Positions 10,132 to 18,530 of a stretch of DNA of 64,000 bases are shown here, piece after piece; position 1 is the first letter of the stretch, and each line of letters begins with the position of its first letter. A program made the translations under genes and the position numbers. The notes under the pieces were generated by a model, which saw nothing but the letters and a program-made list of their open reading frames with translations, did not search any database and had not been told where the DNA came from. The DNA comes from Pseudomonas kribbensis (lineage in GTDB: Bacteria; Pseudomonadota; Gammaproteobacteria; Pseudomonadales; Pseudomonadaceae): contig NZ_CP029608.1 in assembly GCF_003352185.1 (NCBI RefSeq), positions 5,870,501-5,934,500 on the forward strand. Direction: 5' to 3'.

Positions 10132-11538
10132 ATGGGCCTGAACAACCAGTGGATGCAACGCGATCTCGCGGTGCTGTGGCATCCCTGCACCCAGATGAAA
10201 GACCACGAACAGCTGCCGCTGATCCCGATCAAGCGCGGTGAAGGCGTGTGGCTTGAGGACTTTGAAGGCAAACGCTACCTGGATGCCGTCAGTTCCTGGT
10301 GGGTCAACGTGTTCGGCCACGCCAATCCGCGCATCAACCAGCGCATCAAGGATCAGGTCGATCAGCTGGAACACGTGATTCTGGCCGGTTTCAGTCATCA
10401 ACCGGTGATCGAGCTGTCCGAGCGTCTGGTGAAGATGACGCCGGAGGGCCTGAACCGGGTGTTCTACGCCGATAACGGTTCGTCCTGCATCGAAGTCGCG
10501 CTGAAAATGAGCTTTCACTACTGGCTCAACCGCGGCCAGCCGAACAAGAAACGCTTCGTCACCCTGACCAACAGCTACCACGGCGAAACCATGGCGGCGA
10601 TGGCGGTCGGCGACGTACCACTGTTCACCGAGACCTACAAAGCGCTGCTGATGGACACCATCAAAGTGCCGAGCCCGGATTGCTACCTGCGCCCGCAGGG
10701 CATGAGCTGGGAAGAACACTCGCGCAACATGTTTGCGGCCATGGAGCAGACGCTGGCGGAAAACCATGACAGCGTCGCTGCCGTGATCCTCGAGCCGCTG
10801 ATCCAGGGCGCCGGCGGCATGCGCATGTATCACCCGGTGTACCTCAAGCTGCTGCGCGAAGCCTGCGACCGCTACGGTGTGCACCTGATCCACGACGAAA
10901 TCGCCGTCGGTTTCGGCCGCACCGGGACGATGTTCGCCTGCGAACAGGCCGGCATCCGCCCGGACTTCCTGTGCCTGTCGAAAGCCCTGACCGGCGGTTA
11001 TCTGCCGCTGGCGGCGTGCCTGACCACCGACGAGGTGTACAGCGCGTTCTACGACGATTACCCGACCCTGCGCGCCTTCCTGCATTCACACAGCTACACC
11101 GGCAACCCGTTGGCGTGTGCGGCGGCGCTGGCGACCCTGGATATCTTCGAACAGGACAACGTGATCGAGAACAACCGGGCGCTGGCGCAACGCATGGCGT
11201 CTGCGACCGCGCATCTGGTGGATCATCCGAATGTTTCGGAAGTCCGTCAGACCGGCATGGTGCTGGCCATCGAGATGGTCAAGGACAAGGCCACGAAAGA
11301 GGCCTATCCGTGGCAGGAACGTCGCGGTCTGAAGGTGTTCCAGCACGCGCTGGAGCGTGGCGCGTTGCTGCGTCCGCTGGGCAGCGTGGTGTATTTCCTG
11401 CCGCCGTACGTGATCACCCCGGAGCAGATCGACTTCCTCGCCGAAGTCGCCAGCGAAGGCATCGACATTGCTACCCGTGACAGCGTCAGCGTGGCGGTGC
11501 CGAAGGATTTCCATCCCGGATTCCGTGATCCGGGCTAA
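10132..11538 (+). CDS. bioA: Adenosylmethionine-8-amino-7-oxononanoate aminotransferase
   Basis: A 468-residue class-III PLP aminotransferase that converts 7-keto-8-aminopelargonate to 7,8-diaminopelargonate in biotin synthesis, using SAM as amino donor. HPCTQMKDHE near the N-terminus and DAVSSWWVNVFGH are BioA-specific. Tyr149 lies in NSYHGE, Asp255 in IHDEIAVGFGRTG and the PLP lysine is Lys284 (LSKALTGGYLP). The start follows GAGGAGA with good spacing. It stands apart from any other bio gene; rsmE follows 50 bases downstream on the same strand and may be co-transcribed. Upstream lies a 224-base divergent region shared with the amine oxidase gene. Confidence 0.97.
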   Translation: MGLNNQWMQRDLAVLWHPCTQMKDHEQLPLIPIKRGEGVWLEDFEGKRYLDAVSSWWVNVFGHANPRINQRIKDQVDQLEHVILAGFSHQPVIELSERLVKMTPEGLNRVFYADNGSSCIEVALKMSFHYWLNRGQPNKKRFVTLTNSYHGETMAAMAVGDVPLFTETYKALLMDTIKVPSPDCYLRPQGMSWEEHSRNMFAAMEQTLAENHDSVAAVILEPLIQGAGGMRMYHPVYLKLLREACDRYGVHLIHDEIAVGFGRTGTMFACEQAGIRPDFLCLSKALTGGYLPLAACLTTDEVYSAFYDDYPTLRAFLHSHSYTGNPLACAAALATLDIFEQDNVIENNRALAQRMASATAHLVDHPNVSEVRQTGMVLAIEMVKDKATKEAYPWQERRGLKVFQHALERGALLRPLGSVVYFLPPYVITPEQIDFLAEVASEGIDIATRDSVSVAVPKDFHPGFRDPG

Positions 11539-11588
11539 GCGTCACTCGCCAGAACAGCGATCTTGATTCAATTTTCTAGAGAACCACC

Positions 11589-12308
11589 ATGAGACTGTCC
11601 CGCTTCTTTATCGACGCCCCGCTCAGCACCGGCGAACACGAACTGCCGGAAGCCCAGGCGCATTACATCAGCCGCGTGCTGCGCATGGCCGAGGGCGATG
11701 CGGTGCAGCTGTTCGACGGCTCCGGCCACGAGTTTCGCGGATCGCTGGTGGAAGTCGGCAAGAAGCGCGTCGTGGTACAGATCGACGAGCAGTTCGCCGG
11801 TCAGGTTGAATCACCGTTGCACATCCATCTCGGTCAGGGCCTGTCCCGGGGCGAGCGGATGGACTGGGCGATCCAGAAAGCCACCGAGCTTGGCGTGAAT
11901 GAAATCACCCCGATCTTCAGCGAACGCTGCGAAGTCCGGCTCAAGGACGAACGTGCCGACAAACGCCTGCTGCACTGGCGCCAGGTGGCGATCAGCGCTT
12001 GCGAGCAATGCGGTCGTTCGCGGGTGCCGGTGATTCATCCACCGGTGCTGCTGGCGGACTGGCTGAAACAGACCGAGGCCGAATTGAAACTGGTCCTGCA
12101 CCCGGTGGCCGAGCCGTTGGTCAGCCACGCCAAACCATCGACTCTGGCATTCCTGATCGGCCCCGAAGGCGGTTTGTCCGACGCCGAAGTCGAGCAGGCC
12201 AAGGCCAACGGCTTCCACGCCGCCCGCCTCGGCCCGCGCGTGCTGCGCACCGAGACGGCGCCGGTTGTGGCGCTGGCGGTGGCGCAGCAACTGTGGGGGG
12301 ATTTCTAA
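11589..12308 (+). CDS. rsmE: 16S rRNA (uracil1498-N3)-methyltransferase
   Basis: A 239-residue SPOUT-fold RNA methyltransferase that methylates U1498 in the decoding region of 16S rRNA. An N-terminal PUA-like part (SRFFIDAPLSTGEHELPEAQ) precedes the knotted domain. That domain carries GQGLSRGERMDWAIQKATEL, FLIGPEGGLSDAEVEQAK and LGPRVLRTETAPVVAL; the last two form the SAM-binding knot. The length is typical. It lies after bioA, the same pairing as PA0419-PA0420, and converges with the dehydrogenase gene 11 bases away, with no clear terminator between them. Confidence 0.96.
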   Translation: MRLSRFFIDAPLSTGEHELPEAQAHYISRVLRMAEGDAVQLFDGSGHEFRGSLVEVGKKRVVVQIDEQFAGQVESPLHIHLGQGLSRGERMDWAIQKATELGVNEITPIFSERCEVRLKDERADKRLLHWRQVAISACEQCGRSRVPVIHPPVLLADWLKQTEAELKLVLHPVAEPLVSHAKPSTLAFLIGPEGGLSDAEVEQAKANGFHAARLGPRVLRTETAPVVALAVAQQLWGDF

Positions 12309-12319
12309 GCATTTGGCGT

Positions 12320-13561
12320 TCACGCCGCACGGGGATTGAACCCGTGCAGATCAATCGATGTACGCTGCTGACCGATCAGTTCGCTGAGCAACTGCCCGCT
12401 GCCGCAGGCCAGGGTGAAACCGAGCGCGCCGTGGCCGAGGTTGAGCCACAGATTGCGATACGCCGTGGCGCCCAGCAGCGGTACGCCGGTGGGGGTGGCC
12501 GGGCGCATGCCGGCCCATTCGACTGCGGCGTCGTAGTTGCCGGCATCGGGAAAGGTGTCGCGGGCCTGGCGCTTGATCAGTGCCAGTCGCTCGGGGTCCA
12601 CCGCCGGATCGAAACCGACGATGTCGACCATCGCCGCCACGCGTAACTGTTCGCCGATGCGCGCGTAGACAATCTTGCGGTCGTAGTCGGTGATGCTCAC
12701 GTCCGGCGCCCGATGCTCGCTGCCAATCGGCACGGTCAGGCTGTAGCCCTTCAGCGGATACAACGGCAGGCGCAGGCCGGGCAGCGCCAGTGACGGGCTG
12801 CGATGACCGGCGGCGATCACCAGTTGTTCGACCGGCAGGGTTTCGTCGCCAAGCTCAATCGCGGCGACAGCGCCGACGTTGTGGCGAATGCCGGTGACTG
12901 CCTGACCGAGGCGAAACTCGCAGCGGCCCGACGCTTTCAATCGCGCCGCCAACTGTTGGCAGAAACCGTGACAGTCGCCCACTTCTTCATCCGGCGTGTA
13001 GATCGCGCCCACAAACGGCGCATCGGTCAGTGCCGGGTCCAGTTGCGCACATTCGGTGGCGGACAACACCTGCTGTTGCTGCGGATCGGCCAGGACCTGG
13101 CGCGCATGATCGAAGCTGGCGGCGTTACGGAAGGTCACCAGTTTGCCGTTGCGCCGCCAGTTGAAACCGACGAGTCCGTCGTCCTCGCGCCAGCGTTTCA
13201 ACGTGCTCTGGCTGAACAGCGCCAGACGCAACAGATGCGCCGCGTTTTCCCGGTTGACCGAGGTGCGGCAAGCGGCGAGAAACGAGGCCATCCAGCGCCA
13301 CTGCGCCGGGTCCAGGCGCGGGCGAAGTTTCAGCGGTGAATCGCCGCGCAGCATCCAGCCGATGGCCTGCAACGGCACGCCGGCATCGGCCAGCGGCGCC
13401 ACATAGCGGTAGGACAACTGGCCGCCGTTGGCGAAACTGGTTTCGCTGCCCAGCGACTGCCGCGCCTCGACCACCGTCACCTCGAAGCCGTCGCGCACCA
13501 GCGCATAGGCCGTTGCCAGGCCAATCACACCGCCGCCGATGATGCACACACGCTGAGCCAT
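12320..13561 (-). CDS. D-amino-acid dehydrogenase (DadA-like FAD oxidoreductase)
   Basis: A 413-residue DAO-family flavoenzyme. The FAD fold starts at the N-terminus (VCIIGGGVIGLATAYALVRDG). SFANGGQLSYRYVAPLAD is the DadA-type substrate-side segment, and the C-terminal NLWLNLGHGALGFTLACGSGQ is the second FAD-binding signature. Proteins of this kind oxidise D-amino acids to keto acids at the membrane surface and pass electrons to the respiratory chain. It is not next to an alanine racemase, so it is probably a paralogue of the main dadA with another substrate. A LysR regulator gene is divergent, 108 bases away, and is its likely controller. Confidence 0.85.
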   Translation of the reverse strand: MAQRVCIIGGGVIGLATAYALVRDGFEVTVVEARQSLGSETSFANGGQLSYRYVAPLADAGVPLQAIGWMLRGDSPLKLRPRLDPAQWRWMASFLAACRTSVNRENAAHLLRLALFSQSTLKRWREDDGLVGFNWRRNGKLVTFRNAASFDHARQVLADPQQQQVLSATECAQLDPALTDAPFVGAIYTPDEEVGDCHGFCQQLAARLKASGRCEFRLGQAVTGIRHNVGAVAAIELGDETLPVEQLVIAAGHRSPSLALPGLRLPLYPLKGYSLTVPIGSEHRAPDVSITDYDRKIVYARIGEQLRVAAMVDIVGFDPAVDPERLALIKRQARDTFPDAGNYDAAVEWAGMRPATPTGVPLLGATAYRNLWLNLGHGALGFTLACGSGQLLSELIGQQRTSIDLHGFNPRAA

Positions 13562-13645
13562 GTCCGTCCTTAATTCTTTTTGAAGACGAGGCCGAGGTTA
13601 GGGTGAGGTGACAGGCGCCGAACAATGAATAAAGATGCCAGACCT

Positions 13646-13660
13646 ATAAACAAAGGTTAT
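13646..13660. promoter_or_regulatory. Candidate LysR operator (T-N11-A)
   Basis: ATAA (13646-13649) and TTAT (13657-13660) form a palindrome with a seven-base centre that fits T-N11-A. It sits in the divergent gap between the dehydrogenase and the LysR gene, ten bases before the regulator's start. That position suits autorepression and activation of the divergent gene. The assignment rests on pattern and position only. Confidence 0.4.
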
Positions 13661-13669
13661 GGGATCGTC

Positions 13670-14581
13670 ATGCGCCTTCGTCATATCGAGATTTTCCAGG
13701 CCATCCGCCAGACCGGCTCGGTCAGCGCCGCTGCGCAGTTGCTGCACGTCTCGCAACCGGCGGTGACCAAGGTGCTGCAGCACGCCGAGCAGCAGCTGGG
13801 CTTTCCGTTGTTTCTGCGGGTGCGCGGCAAATTGCAGGCGACCCCGGAAGCGCTGGAGCTGGAGCGCGAAGTCGACAAGGTCACGGAAAGCCTGCAAGGC
13901 GTGCGGCGCCTGGCCCAGAGCCTGCGTCGCGAGCCCGGCCACAGCCTGCGGATCGGCGCGACCCCGGCGCTGGCGCTGTCGTTGCTGCCGCCGGCGATCC
14001 AGCAATGGACGGCGCAGTTCCCGGACATCGCCTGCGAACTGTCGAGCGCCCACAGCCGCGAGCTGACGCAGAACCTGCTGATGCGCGAAGTGGACGTGGC
14101 CCTGACGTTACAGTTGCCGGATCACCCGGGACTGAAGGCACAGGCATTGGCAGCGGGTGTGTTGGTGGCGCTGGCGCCGAAAGGTTACTGGCCCGAGGAA
14201 GAGGCCGGTCAGCCGTTGCCGCTGATGGCTCTGGCCGGGGCGCCGCTGATCGGGCTGTCCAGCGCCGATCCGCTGGCTGCGCGCCTCGACAGTTATCTGG
14301 AAGCGGTAGAGCCGCCGCCGCGTGTGCGGATCGCCGTGCAGACTTACTCACTGGCCCGGGCGATGGTTGAATCCGGGGCCGGCGTGGCGGTAATCGATCC
14401 GTTCACGGCACTCGGAGCTTCGCCGACCAGTACCGTAATTCGCCCACTCGCCCCGCCGCTGCCGATCACGCTGTACGCGGTGACCCGCGCCACCGAACCT
14501 CCGCCCCACACCTTGAATGATTTGCTGCAGATCTTCAGTCAGCGCGCCCGGGAACAACTCGACCGATTGATGCGCCCTTAA
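13670..14581 (+). CDS. LysR-type transcriptional regulator
   Basis: A 303-residue LysR regulator. The N-terminal winged helix-turn-helix is clear (MRLRHIEIFQAIRQTGSVSA, then QLLHVSQPAVTKVLQHAEQQ). A periplasmic-binding-like effector domain follows from about residue 90. An in-frame ATG at 13625 would add 15 residues that are not LysR-like, so I start at 13670, after GGGA. It is divergent from the D-amino-acid dehydrogenase gene, the usual arrangement for a regulator and its target. Its stop overlaps the stop of the convergent hemolysin-III gene by four bases. The effector is unknown, perhaps a D-amino acid. Confidence 0.9.
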   Translation: MRLRHIEIFQAIRQTGSVSAAAQLLHVSQPAVTKVLQHAEQQLGFPLFLRVRGKLQATPEALELEREVDKVTESLQGVRRLAQSLRREPGHSLRIGATPALALSLLPPAIQQWTAQFPDIACELSSAHSRELTQNLLMREVDVALTLQLPDHPGLKAQALAAGVLVALAPKGYWPEEEAGQPLPLMALAGAPLIGLSSADPLAARLDSYLEAVEPPPRVRIAVQTYSLARAMVESGAGVAVIDPFTALGASPTSTVIRPLAPPLPITLYAVTRATEPPPHTLNDLLQIFSQRAREQLDRLMRP

Positions 14582-15195
14582 AGGACGTAAAACAGAATCG
14601 CCACAAAGTGCAGCAAACTCCCGGCGATCACGAACAGATGCCAGATCCCGTGGGCATGCCGCAACCGGTGATCAAGGGCAAAAAAGATAATCCCCACGGT
14701 GTACAACACGCCGCCCGACGCCAGCCAGGCAAACCCCGCTGTCCCCAGCGCGTCGATCAGCGGCTTGACCGCCACCAGCACGATCCAGCCCATCACCGCG
14801 TAGATCACGATCGACAGGATCCGCGCCTCGGAGCGCGGCTTGATCTCTTGCAGGATGCCGATCAGCGCCAGCCCCCAGACAATCCCGAACAACGTCCAGC
14901 CCCACGGCCCGCGCAGGGTCACCAGACAAAATGGCGTGTAACTGCCGGCGATCAGCAGGTAGATCGAAAAGTGATCGACCTTCTTCATGATCGCTTTCTT
15001 GCGCCCGCGCACGCTGTGGTACACGGTGGACGCGCTGTAGAGCACCAGCAAGGTGAAGGCGTAAATCGCCACGCTGACGATCTTCCAAGGGCTGCCGTCG
15101 AGGCTGGCAATCACCAGCATCCAGACGCCCCCGACAAACGCCGCTACCGCCCCGACCAGATGCGTCCAGGCGTTCAGTTTTTCTCCGTGATACAT
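14578..15195 (-). CDS. Hemolysin III family (PAQR-like) membrane protein
   Basis: A 205-residue protein with seven predicted helices. It has the family's metal-site motifs: STVYHS in helix 2, DHFSIYLLIAGSYTPFCLV in helix 3 and HGIWHLFVIAGSLLHF in helix 7. The conserved Ser, Asp and His residues resemble the zinc site of adiponectin receptors, so a metal-dependent amidase-type activity is possible. The name hemolysin is historical. The ATG used (complement 15193-15195) lies ten bases after GAGG; a GTG three codons upstream abuts the ribosome-binding site. The gene is divergent from mdcR, with 141 bases between them. Confidence 0.9.
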   Translation of the reverse strand: MYHGEKLNAWTHLVGAVAAFVGGVWMLVIASLDGSPWKIVSVAIYAFTLLVLYSASTVYHSVRGRKKAIMKKVDHFSIYLLIAGSYTPFCLVTLRGPWGWTLFGIVWGLALIGILQEIKPRSEARILSIVIYAVMGWIVLVAVKPLIDALGTAGFAWLASGGVLYTVGIIFFALDHRLRHAHGIWHLFVIAGSLLHFVAILFYVL

Positions 15196-15243
15196 GTGTC
15201 GCACACCTCGATTTCATTACCGCAGCGCGCAAGGCTCGGGCCT

Positions 15244-15252
15244 TGAGCGTAA
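15244..15252 (+). promoter_or_regulatory. Half-site shared with the mdcA operator candidate
   Basis: TGAGCGTAA here is identical to nine bases of the palindrome upstream of mdcA (23696-23704). It lies 85 bases before the mdcR start, while the mdcA palindrome lies 82 bases before the mdcA start. A similar distance and an identical half-site hint at autoregulation by MdcR. The evidence is weak because only one half is present. Confidence 0.3.
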
Positions 15253-15336
15253 AAGCGCAATGTTTCCGTTCAACGCGGGCCTGCACCTGTCCTGATATTT
15301 GGGCACAATCGAGCGATACCAAGAAGAGTCCGCGCC

Positions 15337-16251
15337 ATGCTGATCGACGAAGAATTGACCCTGAAGAAACTCGAGGTGTTCCTCGCCTTCATGCGCACCG
15401 GCAACCTTGCCCGCGCCGCCGCCGAATTGCAGACCAGCAACGTCAGCGTGCACCGCGCGATCCATTCGCTGGAAAGCGCCCTGCGCTGCCCACTGTTCAA
15501 GCACGAAGGCCGCAACCTGACGCCGCTGGAAAGTGCCTACGTGCTCGAAGAACGCGCACAGAAGCTGATTCAGGATGTGGTCGAAAGCGTGCGCCTGACC
15601 CGCGAAGCCGCCGGGTTCTCGGCTGAACGCTTCAAGCTCGGCTCGCTATATTCGCTGACGGTAAAGACCGTGCCGCAACTGATCATGGGTTTGAAGATCC
15701 GCCGCAGCGAACTCAACATCGACCTGATCCTCGGCTCGAACATCGACCTGCTCTACAAGCTGAAAAACATGGAAGTCGACGCGATCCTGGTGTCACTGGA
15801 CGACAGCGTCAACGACCCGGATTGCGAGCAGATCCCACTGTTTTCCGACGACATTTTCCTCGCCACCCCCGCCGACTCCCGCTTCGCCCAACGCAGCGAA
15901 GTGGACCTGGCGGAGGTGCGCGACGAAACCTTCATCACCCTCACCCAGGGCTTCGCCACTCATCAGGACGGTATTCGGGTGTTCAGGCAGGCGGGGTTCG
16001 AGCCTAAGGTGGCGATGCAGGTCAACGACATCTTCACCCTGTTGAGCATGGTCAGCTCGGGGGTGGGTTATGCGTTGCTGCCGGGGAGGATTGCAGCGGT
16101 GTACGAGAACCGGGTGAAGCTGATTCCGTTGCAGGAAAAGTACCGGTTGCAGCAGCACATTGGGGTGGTGTTTTTGAAGGCTAAAGAGCGGGATCCGAAT
16201 TTGCTGGCGTTGCTGGCGGAGTGTCGGATGTATGCGAATCGCCAGGCCTGA
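15337..16251 (+). CDS. mdcR: LysR-type regulator of malonate utilisation
   Basis: A 304-residue LysR protein. The helix-turn-helix lies at residues 9-60 (LKKLEVFLAFMRTGNLARAA, TSNVSVHRAIHSLE), followed by the effector domain. Its position at the end of the mdc cluster, and the match of its N-terminus to what I know of Pseudomonas MdcR, support the name. MdcR activates the mdc operon, probably with malonate or a derived signal. The gene converges with madM, and a REP doublet lies between the two ends and may stop both transcripts. Nothing about the effector can be read directly from the sequence. Confidence 0.88.
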   Translation: MLIDEELTLKKLEVFLAFMRTGNLARAAAELQTSNVSVHRAIHSLESALRCPLFKHEGRNLTPLESAYVLEERAQKLIQDVVESVRLTREAAGFSAERFKLGSLYSLTVKTVPQLIMGLKIRRSELNIDLILGSNIDLLYKLKNMEVDAILVSLDDSVNDPDCEQIPLFSDDIFLATPADSRFAQRSEVDLAEVRDETFITLTQGFATHQDGIRVFRQAGFEPKVAMQVNDIFTLLSMVSSGVGYALLPGRIAAVYENRVKLIPLQEKYRLQQHIGVVFLKAKERDPNLLALLAECRMYANRQA

Positions 16252-16266
16252 CACCCCGTCGCGCCC

Positions 16267-16331
16267 TTCGCGAGCAGGCTCGCTCCCACAGGGAAATGCA
16301 TTCCAAATGTGGGAGCGAGCCTGCTCGCGAA
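16267..16331. repeat. REP doublet between mdcR and madM
   Basis: Two inverted copies of the GGGAGCGAGCCTGCTCGC core (16267-16290 and 16308-16331) are separated by only 17 bases and end in GCGAA. The spacer GGGAAATGCATTCCAAA resembles that of the copy at 23719. It sits between the convergent mdcR and madM ends, where the long hairpin could act as a two-way transcript end. Confidence 0.9.
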
Positions 16332-16362
16332 AGCGTCAGCCCAGACAACTCAAAATCCGAAC

Positions 16363-17127
16363 CTAGCCCACAATCCCGCGAACAATGAAGAACAGCAGCG
16401 AAGGCCCAAGCAGGCAACCAAGCCCAGTGTGGAAGGTCGCGGTCAACGCCCCATAAGGCACCAACCGCCGATCCGTCGCCGCCAGCCCCGCCGTCACGCC
16501 GCTCACCGTCCCGGCCAGCCCGCCAAACACCATCGCCGAGCGCGGGTTATCCAGGCCCATCCAGCGCGCCGCCACCGGGGTGCCGACCATCACCAGAATC
16601 GCCTTGATCAGCCCGGTGGCAATCGACAGCGCCATCACATCCGAGGTCGCGCCAATCGCCGCGCCGGTCACCGGGCCGACGATGTATGTCACCGCACCCG
16701 CGCCGATGGTGGTCATGCTCACCGCATCGCGGTAACCGAACGCGTAAGCCATGCACGCGCCGACAATGAACGGCAGGATCGTGCCCAGCAGCAGCGCAAT
16801 CACGCCAATCAACCCGGCCTTCTTCGCCTCGGTCGCCTGCACCTCGAAAGCCGTGGCAACGATGGCGAAATCCCGCAGCATCGCGCCGCCCATCAAACCG
16901 ATGCCGGAGAACAACGAAAGATCCGCCAGACCCTTTTGCCCACCGGTCATGGTCCCGCCAACCCAGGCCAGCACCAGGCCAATGACGATGGCAATCGCCG
17001 AGCCGTGAATCCGCCCGAACGTCAGGCGTTTGGAAAGGATCACCGAGACCCACATGATCACGCCGACGAAGGCGAACGCCGTGATCAGACCGTTGTGTTC
17101 CAGACCTTTTTCAATGAGATCCCACAT
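16363..17127 (-). CDS. madM: Malonate transporter subunit MadM
   Basis: A 254-residue polytopic inner-membrane protein, the large subunit of the two-part MadL/MadM malonate transporter. Hydrophobic helices alternate with Gly/Ala-rich loops (LADLSLFSGIGLMGGAMLRD, IGAGAVTYIVGPVTGAAIGA and GGLAGTVSGVTAGLAATDRR). The start ATG lies one base after the madL stop, so translation is probably coupled. The last gene of the mdc-mad unit, it is followed by a REP doublet. In related systems MadLM couples malonate uptake to Na+ or H+; which ion is used here cannot be told. Confidence 0.95.
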   Translation of the reverse strand: MWDLIEKGLEHNGLITAFAFVGVIMWVSVILSKRLTFGRIHGSAIAIVIGLVLAWVGGTMTGGQKGLADLSLFSGIGLMGGAMLRDFAIVATAFEVQATEAKKAGLIGVIALLLGTILPFIVGACMAYAFGYRDAVSMTTIGAGAVTYIVGPVTGAAIGATSDVMALSIATGLIKAILVMVGTPVAARWMGLDNPRSAMVFGGLAGTVSGVTAGLAATDRRLVPYGALTATFHTGLGCLLGPSLLFFIVRGIVG

Positions 17128-17128
17128 G

Positions 17129-17545
17129 TCAGCGACCTCCTACCGGCGTGCCGACCGGGGAGACTTCCGCCGGTTCGTCGGGCAAGGGTTCACCCTTGTG
17201 GGTGCGGCTGATCAGGGCAATGGTGCAGCCACAGACCACCACCGAACCGATTGCCGCCAGCACCGCCACCGGGCCGCCGTGCAGGGCGGTGACGACGTTC
17301 TGTTGAGCGGCCATTGCTACCACCACCGGAATGTACATGGCGCCCCAGAAGCCGACGCCCATCTCGCAGTCCTTGGTCATGCCGCCGCGCTTCTGCATCC
17401 ACAACCGCGCACAGATCAACAGGATCATGGCGATGCCGACCCCGCCGACGTTGGATTTGACCCCCAGCAACACGCCGAGCAGGTCACCCATGATCACCCC
17501 TGCCAACGTACAGATCGCCAGCAGCGCCACACCGTAAATAATCAT
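17129..17545 (-). CDS. madL: Malonate transporter subunit MadL
   Basis: A 138-residue membrane protein with about four helices, the small partner of MadM. IIYGVALLAICTLAGVIMGD begins the first helix, and ARLWMQKRGGMTKDCEMGVG is a conserved MadL loop. The start (complement 17543-17545) follows GAGG. A longer frame upstream to 17668 has no membrane features and runs back through the gap into mdcH, so it was not used. Together with MadM it supplies substrate to the decarboxylase encoded upstream. Confidence 0.95.
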   Translation of the reverse strand: MIIYGVALLAICTLAGVIMGDLLGVLLGVKSNVGGVGIAMILLICARLWMQKRGGMTKDCEMGVGFWGAMYIPVVVAMAAQQNVVTALHGGPVAVLAAIGSVVVCGCTIALISRTHKGEPLPDEPAEVSPVGTPVGGR

Positions 17546-17609
17546 TGTTGTAGTCCTCAAAGTGCATCGTCGAATGTTGTTTTTGTTGTTCGAAGCCTGA
17601 GTCGGTGAT

Positions 17610-18530
17610 TTAGGGTCGGCGGCCCTCCTCCTCACGCAACAGCGCCTGCAAGGTGTCGAGCCGGGCATTGTCGAAGGCAGTGACAGTCCCCTGCTCGAAC
17701 ACCCGGCGCGCCAGCCCGGTCAGCACCGCACCGGGCGGCAGTTCGATCTGTAGTCGCACGCCGCGCTCGTAGGCGCTTTGCACGGTGCCGCGCCAGTCCA
17801 CCACGCGGCACATGTTGAAGGCGAGGTCGTCGCGCAGCGCTTCTACCTTGGTCACAGGCCTTGCGCGACTGCCACTCAGGTAAGCGATTTTGGGTGTTTT
17901 CAGCTCCACGTTGGCGAACGCCTCGGCGAGTGTCTGCGCAGGTTCATCCAGCAGCGGGCAGTGCGACGGCACGCTGACCGCCAGACGTTTTGCCAGCCCG
18001 GCGCCACGACTGCGCGCCAGCTCGGCAACCGCTTGCATCGCCTTGTCGTTGCCGGCAATCACCACCTGGTTATCGGCGTTGATGTTGGCCAGGTAAACCG
18101 GCGTTTCTGCGCCGTGCACCTGAGCCAGCAAATCTACGACTGTGGATAGTTGCAGACCGATGATCGCGGTCATGCCGAAGCCCTGTGGATAAGCCCGCTG
18201 CATCAACTCACCCCGCAGGCTGACCAGATGCAACGCATCGCTGAAACTCAACGCGCCGGCGACCACCGCTGCCGGGTAGGCACCGATGGACAGGCCGGCG
18301 ACGTAATCGGCGGTGAGTCCGTCCTGCAACAACTGCCGCGAGGCCGCGACGCCGGCGATCAGTAGACAGAGCTGAACCGCCCGGGTGCTGCGCAACGCTT
18401 CGCTGGAATCCAGCTGCAAAACGTCTTCCCCGAGGCTATCGCTGGCCTCGATCAGCGTTTCCCGAGGCAAACGCTGGAGCATGCCGGGCTGCTGCGCGCC
18501 CTGGCCGGGAAACACCAGCAGGCTGCTCAC
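17610..18530 (-). CDS. mdcH: Malonate decarboxylase epsilon subunit (malonyl-CoA:ACP transacylase)
   Basis: A 306-residue FabD-like acyltransferase that loads malonyl groups onto the MdcC carrier to start the decarboxylase cycle. VFPGQGAQQPGM opens the fold. The nucleophile serine is in GLSIGAYPAAVVAGAL and the catalytic histidine in VPSHCPLLDE. I start at the GTG (complement 18528-18530), which overlaps the mdcG stop as GTGA and follows AGGAG with usable spacing. An upstream ATG gives eight extra residues but lacks that ribosome-binding site. The gene lies between mdcG and madL, as in other Pseudomonas. Confidence 0.94.
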   Translation of the reverse strand: MSSLLVFPGQGAQQPGMLQRLPRETLIEASDSLGEDVLQLDSSEALRSTRAVQLCLLIAGVAASRQLLQDGLTADYVAGLSIGAYPAAVVAGALSFSDALHLVSLRGELMQRAYPQGFGMTAIIGLQLSTVVDLLAQVHGAETPVYLANINADNQVVIAGNDKAMQAVAELARSRGAGLAKRLAVSVPSHCPLLDEPAQTLAEAFANVELKTPKIAYLSGSRARPVTKVEALRDDLAFNMCRVVDWRGTVQSAYERGVRLQIELPPGAVLTGLARRVFEQGTVTAFDNARLDTLQALLREEEGRRP

